Of a stretch of DNA of 41,348 nucleotides, positions 32,429 to 39,543 are shown piece by piece. Each line of letters starts with the position of its first letter. The first letter of the stretch is position 1. The notes beneath the pieces were generated by a model that saw only the letters and a program-made list of their open reading frames with translations, was not told the DNA's origin and ran no database searches. Source of the stretch: a virus; the IMG/VR virus record IMGVR_UViG_3300042691_010884, positions 1-41,348 of that record, one strand, 5' to 3'. A program made the position numbers and the translations under genes.

Positions 32429-32542
32429 GGACACACCTTAGGACCGGTACTAGTTACCGTAAAGTGTGAGGCGGCTGCTGCCTTAGTGAAACGATTCGCT
32501 ACCGTGTAACTACAAAGTGAGCAAGAATTTTAGGAAAGTATT
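32429..32542 (+). other. Structured non-coding segment (candidate small RNA or leader)
   Basis: This 114-bp gap lacks an ORF but is dense in stem-loops. CACAC (32432-32436) pairs with GTGTG (32464-32468), enclosing CGGTA/TACCG with loop CTAGT (32445-32459). GGC/GCC lies at about 32470-32482. AGTGAA/TTCGCT with loop ACGA spans 32485-32500. TTACCGTAAAGTG and CTACCGTGTAACTACAAAGTG form an imperfect direct repeat. It is more GC-rich than other gaps. No tRNA fold fits. It could be a phage small RNA or a 5' regulatory leader for the gene at 32543. Confidence 0.45.
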
Positions 32543-33877
32543 ATGGGAAAAGTTTATAAAAAGTTAGTTGAAAGTTTTGGATACATTGCTGAAGCGCCTA
32601 TAAATGCTACAGGATATGATCCAGATAAAGTACAATACGCATATCAAGATGGTAAAGCTAATCCTAATTATCCAGGTGCTAAACCTACACCAGGCCCAGA
32701 TACAAGTGATTACCAAGATCCTAAAGGTCTTGATAATGTAACCAACGATCCTGAACAAAAAAAGGATAAACCAAAGCCAAAACCAGGAATGACTGCTAAT
32801 CCTGGAACAAAAGCATATCAGCATTGGTTAACTCAAAATGGATATAAAGTAGCTATCGACGGAAAATATGGTCCAGAAACTAAAAGAGTAACTAGTGACA
32901 TTGTTAATAACAGACTTAATAAAGCCACTGAATTCAAAGCAAGAACAGGAAAATATGCTCCCGGTGAAGAGGAGTTTATGAAAGCATGGCAAGACATGCA
33001 CGGTGTAGGAGCAGCTTACAATGTAAGACCTGGACAAGGTCCAGGAACTGTTAGTTTGGGCGATGCAGCATTTGTTAAAATAATGAAACAGTATGGATAT
33101 GATCCGAAAACTGGGGATCCAACTGGTTCTGCTAAACCTACTACAGGACAGCCTGGCCAAGCTGGTCAGTATAAAACCGGAGCACTTCCTTCCAAGCAAG
33201 AAGATATAATTCTAAACAGTATTGGAAAATTAGAAGCTATTTTTAAAAAATATGGCATAAAAGTAGAATGTGCTTATAAAGACGATGGCTCACTATTAAC
33301 AGAAGATGATTGGGTATTAAAACATATCAACATGTTCACTGCACAGGAACAAATGGAGATCTGGAAGACTTTAAGTGAAGCAGAACTAACTCCTTTTGGC
33401 AGTGTTGGAGCTGACATTGCTGCTAGAAGAAGAGGAGCCGAAGTAGCATCTGCGTATAAAGACAGTCTAGCGGCAGGACAAAGATATCAACAGGGTGCCA
33501 CTGCTGCTGCTCAAAATATGCCGCAGAAACAAAGCACTTTAAGTAAGTTTGGTAAGAATCTAGCAGGTAGATTTGGAATGGGTAGTGGAAAACGTGCTGC
33601 TGCTAAAGGTGCTGCAAAATTAGGTTTAAGAGCTATTCCTTATATTGGAACAGCCGTGTTACTATGGGATATCGGTAGTGCCTTATACGACACATTTGCT
33701 ACTACCGAAATTGCTGATTTAGATCCAGCTGATCAACAAATTATTGCTCAAGAAATTAAAAATCTTACAGACATGAGCAAATCTGCTGATTATGCTAGTG
33801 TTTCAGAAGAAACTAAGAAACGAGTTACTGCGATATTGAATGCTGCTAATAAGATGGCGCAACAAGCAGAAGCTTAA
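32543..33877 (+). CDS. Probable internal virion/ejection-type protein with PG-binding-like and membrane segments
   Basis: This 444-residue protein starts MGKVYKKLVESFGYIAEAPI, with (hydrophobic)-x-Glu sites at LVE (8-10) and IAE (15-17). Residues about 50-85 are Pro/Lys-rich. Residues about 88-115 (YQHWLTQNGYKVAIDGKYGP then ETK) resemble a peptidoglycan-binding type 1 repeat (GxxVxxDGxxGPxT). A Gly/Gln-rich stretch and an Ala-rich, positively charged region lead to a hydrophobic segment (about 362-383, AIPYIGTAVLLWDIGSALYD) that could insert in a membrane. Such features fit an ejected protein, but no family is recognised. AGGAAAG precedes the ATG and a terminator follows the stop directly. 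Confidence 0.55.
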   Translation: MGKVYKKLVESFGYIAEAPINATGYDPDKVQYAYQDGKANPNYPGAKPTPGPDTSDYQDPKGLDNVTNDPEQKKDKPKPKPGMTANPGTKAYQHWLTQNGYKVAIDGKYGPETKRVTSDIVNNRLNKATEFKARTGKYAPGEEEFMKAWQDMHGVGAAYNVRPGQGPGTVSLGDAAFVKIMKQYGYDPKTGDPTGSAKPTTGQPGQAGQYKTGALPSKQEDIILNSIGKLEAIFKKYGIKVECAYKDDGSLLTEDDWVLKHINMFTAQEQMEIWKTLSEAELTPFGSVGADIAARRRGAEVASAYKDSLAAGQRYQQGATAAAQNMPQKQSTLSKFGKNLAGRFGMGSGKRAAAKGAAKLGLRAIPYIGTAVLLWDIGSALYDTFATTEIADLDPADQQIIAQEIKNLTDMSKSADYASVSEETKKRVTAILNAANKMAQQAEA

Positions 33878-33878
33878 C

Positions 33879-33902
33879 AAAAAGCCCCGCAAGGGGCTTT
33901 TT
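33879..33902. terminator. Bidirectional terminator with GCAA tetraloop
   Basis: AAAAAGCCCC (33879-33888) and GGGGCTTTTT (33893-33902) form a perfect 10-bp stem with a GCAA (GNRA) loop. A-tract and T-tract flank the GC core, so it can act on both strands. It ends the late operon and the minus-strand gene at 33902. Confidence 0.92.
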
Positions 33903-34216
33903 TAATGCCAGTTGCCTTGGAAACAATGTCTTACTTCATGTCCTAGGCTGTGCATGGTTGTTTGCTTTCCAGTAATAATAGTACACTGATTACCATCAAA
34001 AAAACTACAAGCCTGTACTCCATAACCAAAACCGTTAAATCCACGCTTACGTGATTCAGCTTCACATGCTTTCTGAACATCAACAACTGTACGCCAAGTT
34101 ATAGTGCTCTGAGTTGTATAATTATTACTAGTATCAAACGGTTTGTTTGGATCATCGTTAAATGCCATTGCATTTGTAGCAACACATAAAGAAATAATCA
34201 ATGCGGTAATTTTCAT
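33902..34216 (-). CDS. Small secreted HExxH-motif protein (moron-like)
   Basis: The 104-residue product has a clear Sec signal peptide (MKITALIISLCVATNAMAF, cleavage predicted after Ala-Met-Ala). The mature part has three Cys (in KACEAE, VQACSF and NQCTII) and ends with GHEVRHCFQGNWH, which contains HExxH (His-Glu-Val-Arg-His), the zinc motif of many metalloproteases, plus a further Cys. At about 85 mature residues it is small for a protease, so an enzyme activity is uncertain. It is read opposite to the flanking phage genes, has its own promoter and ends at a bidirectional terminator, an arrangement typical of an acquired host gene. I vaguely recall similar secreted proteins in aquatic betaproteobacteria; this needs a search. 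Confidence 0.75.
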   Translation of the reverse strand: MKITALIISLCVATNAMAFNDDPNKPFDTSNNYTTQSTITWRTVVDVQKACEAESRKRGFNGFGYGVQACSFFDGNQCTIITGKQTTMHSLGHEVRHCFQGNWH

Positions 34217-34246
34217 ATCAATTCAGAGTTAGTTGAAAGTTCTATA

Positions 34247-34275
34247 ATAATACACTCAAATTAGTAAAAAATCAA
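34247..34275 (-). promoter_or_regulatory. Minus-strand sigma70-like promoter TTGATT-N17-TATTAT
   Basis: On the minus strand the -35 TTGATT (34270-34275) is 17 bp before TATTAT (34247-34252). The start near 34240 leaves a leader of about 24 nt before the secreted-protein ATG at 34216. No clear ribosome-binding site is visible. Confidence 0.55.
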
Positions 34276-34296
34276 CCACTTTTGGCTAATAAAAGT

Positions 34297-34325
34297 TTGA
34301 CTATTAGTATTAATAACTTTATAAT
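34297..34325 (+). promoter_or_regulatory. Strong sigma70-like promoter TTGACT-N17-TATAAT
   Basis: TTGACT (34297-34302) and a perfect TATAAT (34320-34325) are separated by 17 bp. The start near 34332 is followed by TAGGAG and the ATG at 34348. It is divergent from the minus-strand promoter at 34247-34275 and probably drives dsbA and the genes through gp43. Confidence 0.8.
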
Positions 34326-34347
34326 TTAGCTTTACTAGGAGACTCTA

Positions 34348-34611
34348 ATGAGTAGAATGTACGGACCCGAGGAAAAAACTAAATTAGAAAAACTTATTAA
34401 CGAAGGATCAACCGTTTTAAGAGAAATTGAAGATTTACAAGAGGGTCTAAAAGAAACTGTAAAGGCAGTAGCAGAAGAATTGAATATCAAACCAAGTATC
34501 ATTAATAAGGCAATCAAAATTGCGCATAAAGATAACTGGCGGGTACACGAAGAAGAATGGGATGAAATTGAAATGATCTTAGGTGTCACTAAAAACTTAC
34601 CTCAAGACTAA
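34348..34611 (+). CDS. dsbA: DsbA-like double-stranded DNA-binding transcription factor
   Basis: This 87-residue charged, helical protein is close in length to T4 DsbA (89), a dsDNA-binding protein that acts at late promoters. LEKLINEGSTVLREIEDLQE (13-32), then a helix-turn-helix-like VAEELNIKPSIINKAIKIAH (40-59), then HKDNWRVHEEEWDEIEMILG are typical of this family in T4-like phages. It is unrelated to the bacterial disulfide enzyme of the same name. AGGAGA supports the start. It is the first gene after a strong sigma70-like promoter and overlaps the next gene by one base. It may tune late transcription. Confidence 0.8.
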   Translation: MSRMYGPEEKTKLEKLINEGSTVLREIEDLQEGLKETVKAVAEELNIKPSIINKAIKIAHKDNWRVHEEEWDEIEMILGVTKNLPQD

Positions 34612-34895
34612 TGAACGACATTGTTTATAACGTATTTCAATGGATAAAAGATGATTATCGATCTAATCGTTTACGTTTTACTATCGAGCTGCTTGCTTGG
34701 ATCCTTAGTATTGGTTGTAGTATCACTATGGCAGCAACCGTCCCCAATCCTCCGTTGCTTATTCTTTATCCTATTTGGATTAGCGGTTGTGCTATGTACG
34801 CTTGGGCAGCTTGGACTCGCAGGTCGTTTGGCATGTTAGCCAATTACTTACTATTAGTTAGTATAGACTTAATCGGACTTATAAGAATGTTATGA
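34611..34895 (+). CDS. Small conserved membrane protein
   Basis: This 94-residue protein has three probable membrane helices (about 24-44, 47-68 and 72-92). They carry ELLAWILSIGCSITMAATVP, PPLLILYPIWISGCAMYAWA and SFGMLANYLLLVSIDLIGLI. Similar small membrane proteins are, as I recall, widespread in T4-like phages, with no confirmed function. The pattern of Gly, Trp and Pro faintly resembles PnuC-type transporters but the protein is far too short for a full one. It overlaps dsbA by one base and the following gene by 4 bp (ATGA). Confidence 0.65.
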   Translation: MNDIVYNVFQWIKDDYRSNRLRFTIELLAWILSIGCSITMAATVPNPPLLILYPIWISGCAMYAWAAWTRRSFGMLANYLLLVSIDLIGLIRML

Positions 34896-35443
34896 ACGAT
34901 CTATATAAAATTATACACATACCAAATTTAGAAGAAGTGGCTGTAGAATGTTACAAAGTCATTCATGAAGCAGGTATCCCTATAATAAACGATTTATATA
35001 CTTTAGATAAGGATCTCGACGACAGATTTAGATACTTGCCAACTTTAAAAAAAACAATGATCGAGCTCGGATTATACGATGTTTGGTTTAGAAGTGCAGT
35101 TGTAGTTACTTATGATGACTTACCGATACATACAGATTCTGCTGATGATTTTTGTTTTAGTTTTAATATACCTATAAAAAATACCAAAAATACCTATACA
35201 GTATTTTATGAGACATTGGACGATCCAAAAATCATGTCCACTTTAGACGGGTATACATATGGCTACATCAAATACGATCCTAAAACAGTTAAAGTGTTAG
35301 ATAAGTTAGAAATGATCAATGCTGCTATCATTAATACACAAGTAGCTCACAATGTTGTTCATCAATCTATAGATTTACCAAGAATAAATTTGTTATTAAG
35401 ATTGTCCCCTTCGTTTAAAATAGATGATTACAGTTTTAATTAA
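34892..35443 (+). CDS. 2OG-Fe(II) oxygenase-like / aspartyl-asparaginyl hydroxylase-fold protein
   Basis: This 183-residue protein is predicted to have a double-stranded beta-helix fold. The facial-triad candidates are His80-x-Asp82 (in LPIHTDSADD) and His153 (in NTQVAHNVV), with Arg164 or Arg170 (in PRINLLLRL) as the usual 2-oxoglutarate-binding residue. This order matches Fe(II)/2OG dioxygenases, many of which occur in marine phages with unknown substrates. The overall sequence is divergent, so the enzyme call is moderate. It overlaps the neighbouring genes on both sides, including the 54-residue membrane peptide at its 3' end, and lies between dsbA and the polymerase gene. Confidence 0.65.
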   Translation: MNDLYKIIHIPNLEEVAVECYKVIHEAGIPIINDLYTLDKDLDDRFRYLPTLKKTMIELGLYDVWFRSAVVVTYDDLPIHTDSADDFCFSFNIPIKNTKNTYTVFYETLDDPKIMSTLDGYTYGYIKYDPKTVKVLDKLEMINAAIINTQVAHNVVHQSIDLPRINLLLRLSPSFKIDDYSFN

Positions 35444-35588
35444 CATTGTATGTAACTGGATATTAATGGGTGTAGCTGTAGCCTTATTATTTGTTCTTTG
35501 CTATTATTTTGCCATTGCTTGCGAAAAAATTTCTGATAAAATTACAAGCACAGCTAAATATTTCAGAGAAAGGTTTAATCAGCCATAA
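35424..35588 (+). CDS. Small membrane peptide (54 residues)
   Basis: A short frame overlaps the oxygenase-like gene by 20 bp and fills the gap before gp43. It encodes one long hydrophobic helix (about 3-32, including ILMGVAVALLFVLCYYFAIA) followed by a basic amphipathic tail (KITSTAKYFRERFNQP). Overlapping position, a single well-formed helix and the lack of another gene in the gap support it. There is no strong ribosome-binding site, so translation may be coupled to the upstream gene. Function is unknown. Confidence 0.6.
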   Translation: MITVLINIVCNWILMGVAVALLFVLCYYFAIACEKISDKITSTAKYFRERFNQP

Positions 35589-35605
35589 ATGATTACCGTG
35601 GTGTT

Positions 35606-35623
35606 TGCGAGCCTGAAATCGCA
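35606..35623 (+). promoter_or_regulatory. Operator-like hairpin before gp43
   Basis: TGCGA (35606-35610) pairs with TCGCA (35619-35623) around the 8-nt loop GCCTGAAA. The ribosome-binding site ATGGAG begins four bases later and the gp43 ATG is at 35638. A 5-bp stem with an 8-nt loop beside the ribosome-binding site is the layout of the T4 gp43 autogenous translational operator. Confidence 0.55.
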
Positions 35624-35637
35624 TATATGGAGAATAG

Positions 35638-38301
35638 ATGTACGTAGACGCATACTTTAATCGCGACTCTGATGTCATACATGTTGTAGAACGCAACAAC
35701 GAAGGCAAACGAGTTTTCAAAGAATTTCCTGTCAAATATACTTTTTACTATCCAGATGCTCGAGGTAAATTTACTAGCATCTATGGAGATCCCTTAAGTA
35801 GGATCGTCTGTAAAACTAGTAAAGATTTTCATAGAGAACTTAAGATACATAGTAATCAAAAACTTTTTGAAGCCGATATTAATCCACTTTTTGTTTGTCT
35901 AAGCGAACATTATCTTAATCAAGATTCTCCTAAACTGAATGCGGCATTTTTTGACATTGAAGTAGACTTCGATCCGGAACGTGGCTACGCAAGTCCAGAA
36001 GATGCGTTCATGCCAATTACTGCCATTGCTGTTCATTTACAATGGTTAGATACTATGGTTTGCTTGGCTATTCCTCCTAAAAGTCTTAGTATGTCCCAAG
36101 CAAAAGAATTAGTAAAAGATTTTCCTAATACACATCTTTTCGATAACGAAGCAGATATGTTAGATACATTTCTTAATCTAATTCAAGATGCTGACATACT
36201 ATCAGGTTGGAACAGTGAAGGATTTGATATTCCATATACTGTAAATCGTGTAACAAAAGTTTTAAGCAAAGATGATACCAGACGTTTTTGTTTATGGAAT
36301 CTTCACCCTAGACGGAGAGAATATGAAAAATACGGAAAAACAGCACAGACCTATGACTTGGTTGGACGGGTACATCTCGATTACCTCGAACTATACCGTA
36401 AGTATACATACGAAGAAAGACACTCCTATCGATTGGATGCCATCGCGGAATATGAACTTGGTGAAAAGAAAACACAGTACGAAGGCACGTTAGATCAATT
36501 ATATAACAATGACTTCAAGACGTTTGTTGAATACAACAGACAAGACTGTGCGCTGCTGGACAAATTGGATAAGAAACTAAAGTTCTTAGACCTAAGTAAT
36601 AAACTGGCACACGAAAATACTGTATTACTACAGACCACAATGGGTGCTGTGGCTGTTACTGAACAGGCCATCATTAACGAAGCTCATCGTAGAGGATTCC
36701 AAGTTCCTAATCGTACAAAGATGAGTGAACGAGAAGACACAGCCGCTGCTGGTGCTTATGTAGCATATCCTAAAGAAGGTATTCAAGATTGGGTAGGATC
36801 TTTAGATATTAATAGTCTTTATCCTAGTGCCATTAGAGCATTGAATATGGGTCCAGAAACTATTGTAGGTCAACTCAGGCAAACAATGACCGAAGAATAT
36901 ATTCAAGGACTAATGGCCAAAGGCAAATCATTCGCTGCTAGTTGGGAGGGTAAATTTGGTTCCTTAGAATATGAAGCAGTAATGAATAAAGAAATTGGAA
37001 CAGATATTACTATTGATTGGGAAGATGGTAGAAATGATGTAATAAGTGCAGCACAAACATATCAATTGATATTTGAAAGCAATCAATCTTTTATGTTAAG
37101 CAGTAACGGCACTATTTTTACGTATGAAAAAGAAGGAGTAATTCCTGGACTACTCAAACGCTGGTATGCTGAACGTAAAGAAATGCAAGCCAAACTGAAG
37201 GAATGTATAGCCAATGGAAATAAAATTGAAGAAGAATATTGGGATAAGCGACAATTGGTTAAGAAGATTAATCTTAATAGTTTGTATGGTGCTATTCTTA
37301 ATCCTGGCTGTAGGTTTTTCGATAAAAGGATCGGTCAGTCGACAACACTTGTCGGCCGACAAATTGCCAAACATATGGCTAGTAAAGTCAACGAAATAAT
37401 TACTGGAGAATATAACCATGTTGGAAAAGCTATTATCTACGGCGATACTGATAGTTGTTATTTTTCTGCTTATAACACGCTTAAAAAAGACATACAAGCA
37501 GGACACATTCCGTGGACAAAAGAAACAATAATAACATTATATGATCAAATTGGAGATGAAGTTAATAAAACGTTTTCTAAATTTATGGAAGATGCGTTTC
37601 ATTGTCCTAGATCAAGAGGAGAAGTAATTAAAGCAGGTCGGGAAATTGTAGGTTCTAAAGCATTATTCATTACTAAAAAAAGATATGCTGTACTCTATTA
37701 CGATAAAGAAGGCAAACGTGTCGATAGTGATAGCAAACCTGGCAAGATTAAAGCTATGGGGTTAGATCTTAAACGCAGTGATACTCCAGAATTTATTCAA
37801 GATTTTTTAAGTAACGTTCTTGAAATGGTGTTAACTGGGGCTATCGAACAAGAAGTTTTAGATTATATTACTGAATTTAGAATAGCATTTAAGGCTCGAC
37901 CTGGTTGGGAGAAGGGTTCTCCTAAACGTGCTAACAATATTACAGAATACGAAGCTAAAGAACATCGTCAAGGTAAAGCTAATATGCCTGGTCATGTAAG
38001 AGCAAGTATTAACTGGAATACTTTGAAACGCATGTTTAATGACAAATACTCTATGAATATAGTAGATGGAATGAAAGTGATTGTTTGTAAATTAAAAGAT
38101 AATCCTTTAGAATATACAAGTGTAGCATATCCAGTGGATGAATTACGCTTACCTCAATGGTTCAAAGATTTGCCTTTTGATCATTCAGAAATGGAAGCAA
38201 CAATTATTGATAAAAAATTAGAAAATCTAATTGGTGTTCTAAATTGGAACATCGGAAGCACAGAAGAAAAAAATACTTTTAACAGTCTTTTTGACTTCTA
38301 A
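35638..38301 (+). CDS. gp43: Family B DNA polymerase (T4 gp43-like)
   Basis: This 887-residue replicative polymerase (T4 gp43 has 898) has all exonuclease and polymerase motifs. Exo I is FFDIEVDF (about 103-110), Exo II SGWNSEGFDIPY and Exo III YNRQDCALLDK. Polymerase motif A is SLDINSLYPSAIRAL, motif B KKINLNSLYGAILNPG and motif C YGDTDSCYF, with KKRYAVLYY following. Both proofreading and synthesis should be active. The start has ATGGAG upstream and a hairpin like the T4 autogenous operator. Unlike in T4, the clamp gene follows the polymerase while the clamp loader is 20 kb away; no regA homologue is recognisable nearby. Confidence 0.97.
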   Translation: MYVDAYFNRDSDVIHVVERNNEGKRVFKEFPVKYTFYYPDARGKFTSIYGDPLSRIVCKTSKDFHRELKIHSNQKLFEADINPLFVCLSEHYLNQDSPKLNAAFFDIEVDFDPERGYASPEDAFMPITAIAVHLQWLDTMVCLAIPPKSLSMSQAKELVKDFPNTHLFDNEADMLDTFLNLIQDADILSGWNSEGFDIPYTVNRVTKVLSKDDTRRFCLWNLHPRRREYEKYGKTAQTYDLVGRVHLDYLELYRKYTYEERHSYRLDAIAEYELGEKKTQYEGTLDQLYNNDFKTFVEYNRQDCALLDKLDKKLKFLDLSNKLAHENTVLLQTTMGAVAVTEQAIINEAHRRGFQVPNRTKMSEREDTAAAGAYVAYPKEGIQDWVGSLDINSLYPSAIRALNMGPETIVGQLRQTMTEEYIQGLMAKGKSFAASWEGKFGSLEYEAVMNKEIGTDITIDWEDGRNDVISAAQTYQLIFESNQSFMLSSNGTIFTYEKEGVIPGLLKRWYAERKEMQAKLKECIANGNKIEEEYWDKRQLVKKINLNSLYGAILNPGCRFFDKRIGQSTTLVGRQIAKHMASKVNEIITGEYNHVGKAIIYGDTDSCYFSAYNTLKKDIQAGHIPWTKETIITLYDQIGDEVNKTFSKFMEDAFHCPRSRGEVIKAGREIVGSKALFITKKRYAVLYYDKEGKRVDSDSKPGKIKAMGLDLKRSDTPEFIQDFLSNVLEMVLTGAIEQEVLDYITEFRIAFKARPGWEKGSPKRANNITEYEAKEHRQGKANMPGHVRASINWNTLKRMFNDKYSMNIVDGMKVIVCKLKDNPLEYTSVAYPVDELRLPQWFKDLPFDHSEMEATIIDKKLENLIGVLNWNIGSTEEKNTFNSLFDF

Positions 38302-38303
38302 AC

Positions 38304-38310
38304 CTAAATA
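38304..38310 (+). promoter_or_regulatory. T4-type late promoter motif CTAAATA
   Basis: CTAAATA lies 2 bp after the gp43 stop and 18 bp before the preferred gp45 start at 38329. The same variant stands in the hairpin loop at 24644. A late promoter for the clamp would make sense because gp45 activates late transcription in T4. Confidence 0.45.
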
Positions 38311-38328
38311 AACTTAATGGAGAAAAAA

Positions 38329-39060
38329 ATGAAAGATATTTTAACTGACATCGTATCGCACACACACAGTCTAGGAATTATTCCCCTAGTAAAAATTACT
38401 GGTTCGGAAGCTGAGACTCTGATTGAATCTATGGCCGAAGATCGTAGTGTGATTATTAACGCTAAAACTAACAGTCCCGTTCAAGAATTCAACGGAACTT
38501 TTGGTATGCCTAACTTAGATAAGTTAAGTTTACACTTACGTAATCCTGAATATAAAGAAAATGCTAAAATAGAAGTTATTACAGCAGATCGCAATGGAGA
38601 GACTATTCCTGTTAATTTACATTTTGAAAATTCAACAGGAGACTTTGTAAATGATTACAGGTTTATGAATCAACAAATTGTAAATGAAAAACTTAAAAGT
38701 GTAAAATTTAAAGGTGCGCAATGGGATATAGAATTTGAACCTAGTATGGCGGCAATTTCTAGATTAAAACTGCAAGCGCAAGCACACAATGAAGAAAGTG
38801 TGTTTCAGGTTAAAACTGACAGTAATAACCTTGTAGTCTATTTTGGAGATGCTAATACTCACGCAGGTAATTTTATATTTGAAACAAATATTAAAGGTAA
38901 ACTAAAACAACTTTGGAGCTGGCCTATAAGTCAAGTAATAAGTATTCTTAACTTAGATGGTGACAAAGTTATGAAAATCAGTGACCAAGGTGCTATGATG
39001 ATCACTGTAAACAGTGGCTTGGCTAGTTATGATTACATTTTGCCAGCACAAACAAAATAA
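38329..39060 (+). CDS. gp45: Sliding clamp (T4 gp45-like)
   Basis: This 243-residue processivity factor has the size and segment order of T4-like clamps (T4 gp45 has 228). FNGTFGMPNLDKLSLHLRNP (about 47-66) is the first-domain signature. KFKGAQWDIEFEPSMAAISR and WSWPISQVISILN lie in the second part. The C-terminus YDYILPAQTK is compatible with the partner-binding tail region. I prefer the ATG at 38329, with TGGAG at 38318, over the ATG at 38317 that overlaps this ribosome-binding site. In T4 the trimeric clamp tethers gp43 and is the moving activator of late promoters with gp33 and gp55. Confidence 0.88.
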   Translation: MKDILTDIVSHTHSLGIIPLVKITGSEAETLIESMAEDRSVIINAKTNSPVQEFNGTFGMPNLDKLSLHLRNPEYKENAKIEVITADRNGETIPVNLHFENSTGDFVNDYRFMNQQIVNEKLKSVKFKGAQWDIEFEPSMAAISRLKLQAQAHNEESVFQVKTDSNNLVVYFGDANTHAGNFIFETNIKGKLKQLWSWPISQVISILNLDGDKVMKISDQGAMMITVNSGLASYDYILPAQTK

Positions 39061-39069
39061 GGATATGTT

Positions 39070-39543
39070 ATGAGTGGAGCATCAAGAGAAAAAGATCAAG
39101 CAGATTTTGATCTAGAAACATTTGTAGATTTGTTTGACACAGCGATGAGTTCAGATAATCCAGCAGTACAACGTGCTTTAAAAAATTTGGTACTAATCAG
39201 TGCCATGGTTAATGCTCAACAAGATCTAGACGGTTTACGTAAAGGTCCGTTACGTAGATTAGTAGAAGACATACAACACCTTAATAAGAGACTGAGTAAT
39301 TTAGAAGGTGCTGGTGCTTACAGATCACCGTATGTACCCAATACACCTAACCCTGGGACTGCGGTACCTACTCCTGGTATATATTCTCCTGGACAAACAC
39401 AGTGGCCTACTGTATTACCAGGAACATTTCCTCCTGGAACTGTAATCAGTGGAACAAGTACTGGAGATACATTTTCAGCACAAGCATTGAATCAAATAGA
39501 TGTTAAAGTAGGATCTTTATTAGACAAGTTAGAAGCAAAATGA
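39070..39543 (+). CDS. Conserved hypothetical protein after the clamp gene
   Basis: This 157-residue protein has a helical N-terminal half (ADFDLETFVDLFDTAMSSDN, about 11-30, then a coiled-coil-like DIQHLNKRLSNLEG near 67-80). A disordered Pro/Gly/Thr-rich linker (about 83-130) and a short C-terminal helix (IDVKVGSLLDKLEAK) follow. I recall related N-termini in marine T4-like phages next to the clamp gene, without a function. The gene starts 9 bp after gp45 (AAGGATATGTT before the ATG) and overlaps the transglycosylase-like gene by 4 bp. It could be a subunit working with either neighbour, but nothing in the sequence proves it. Confidence 0.6.
   Translation: MSGASREKDQADFDLETFVDLFDTAMSSDNPAVQRALKNLVLISAMVNAQQDLDGLRKGPLRRLVEDIQHLNKRLSNLEGAGAYRSPYVPNTPNPGTAVPTPGIYSPGQTQWPTVLPGTFPPGTVISGTSTGDTFSAQALNQIDVKVGSLLDKLEAK

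Noticed and set aside
32429-32542. tRNA or tRNA-like gene
   Set aside because: There is no 7-bp acceptor stem, no TTCGA-type T-loop in a 5-bp arm at the right distance, and no anticodon arm of the right size; only unrelated stem-loops fit.
38317-38331. Upstream ATG as start of gp45
   Set aside because: This ATG overlaps the TGGAG ribosome-binding site, which fits the ATG at 38329; four extra residues (MEKK) are not expected.
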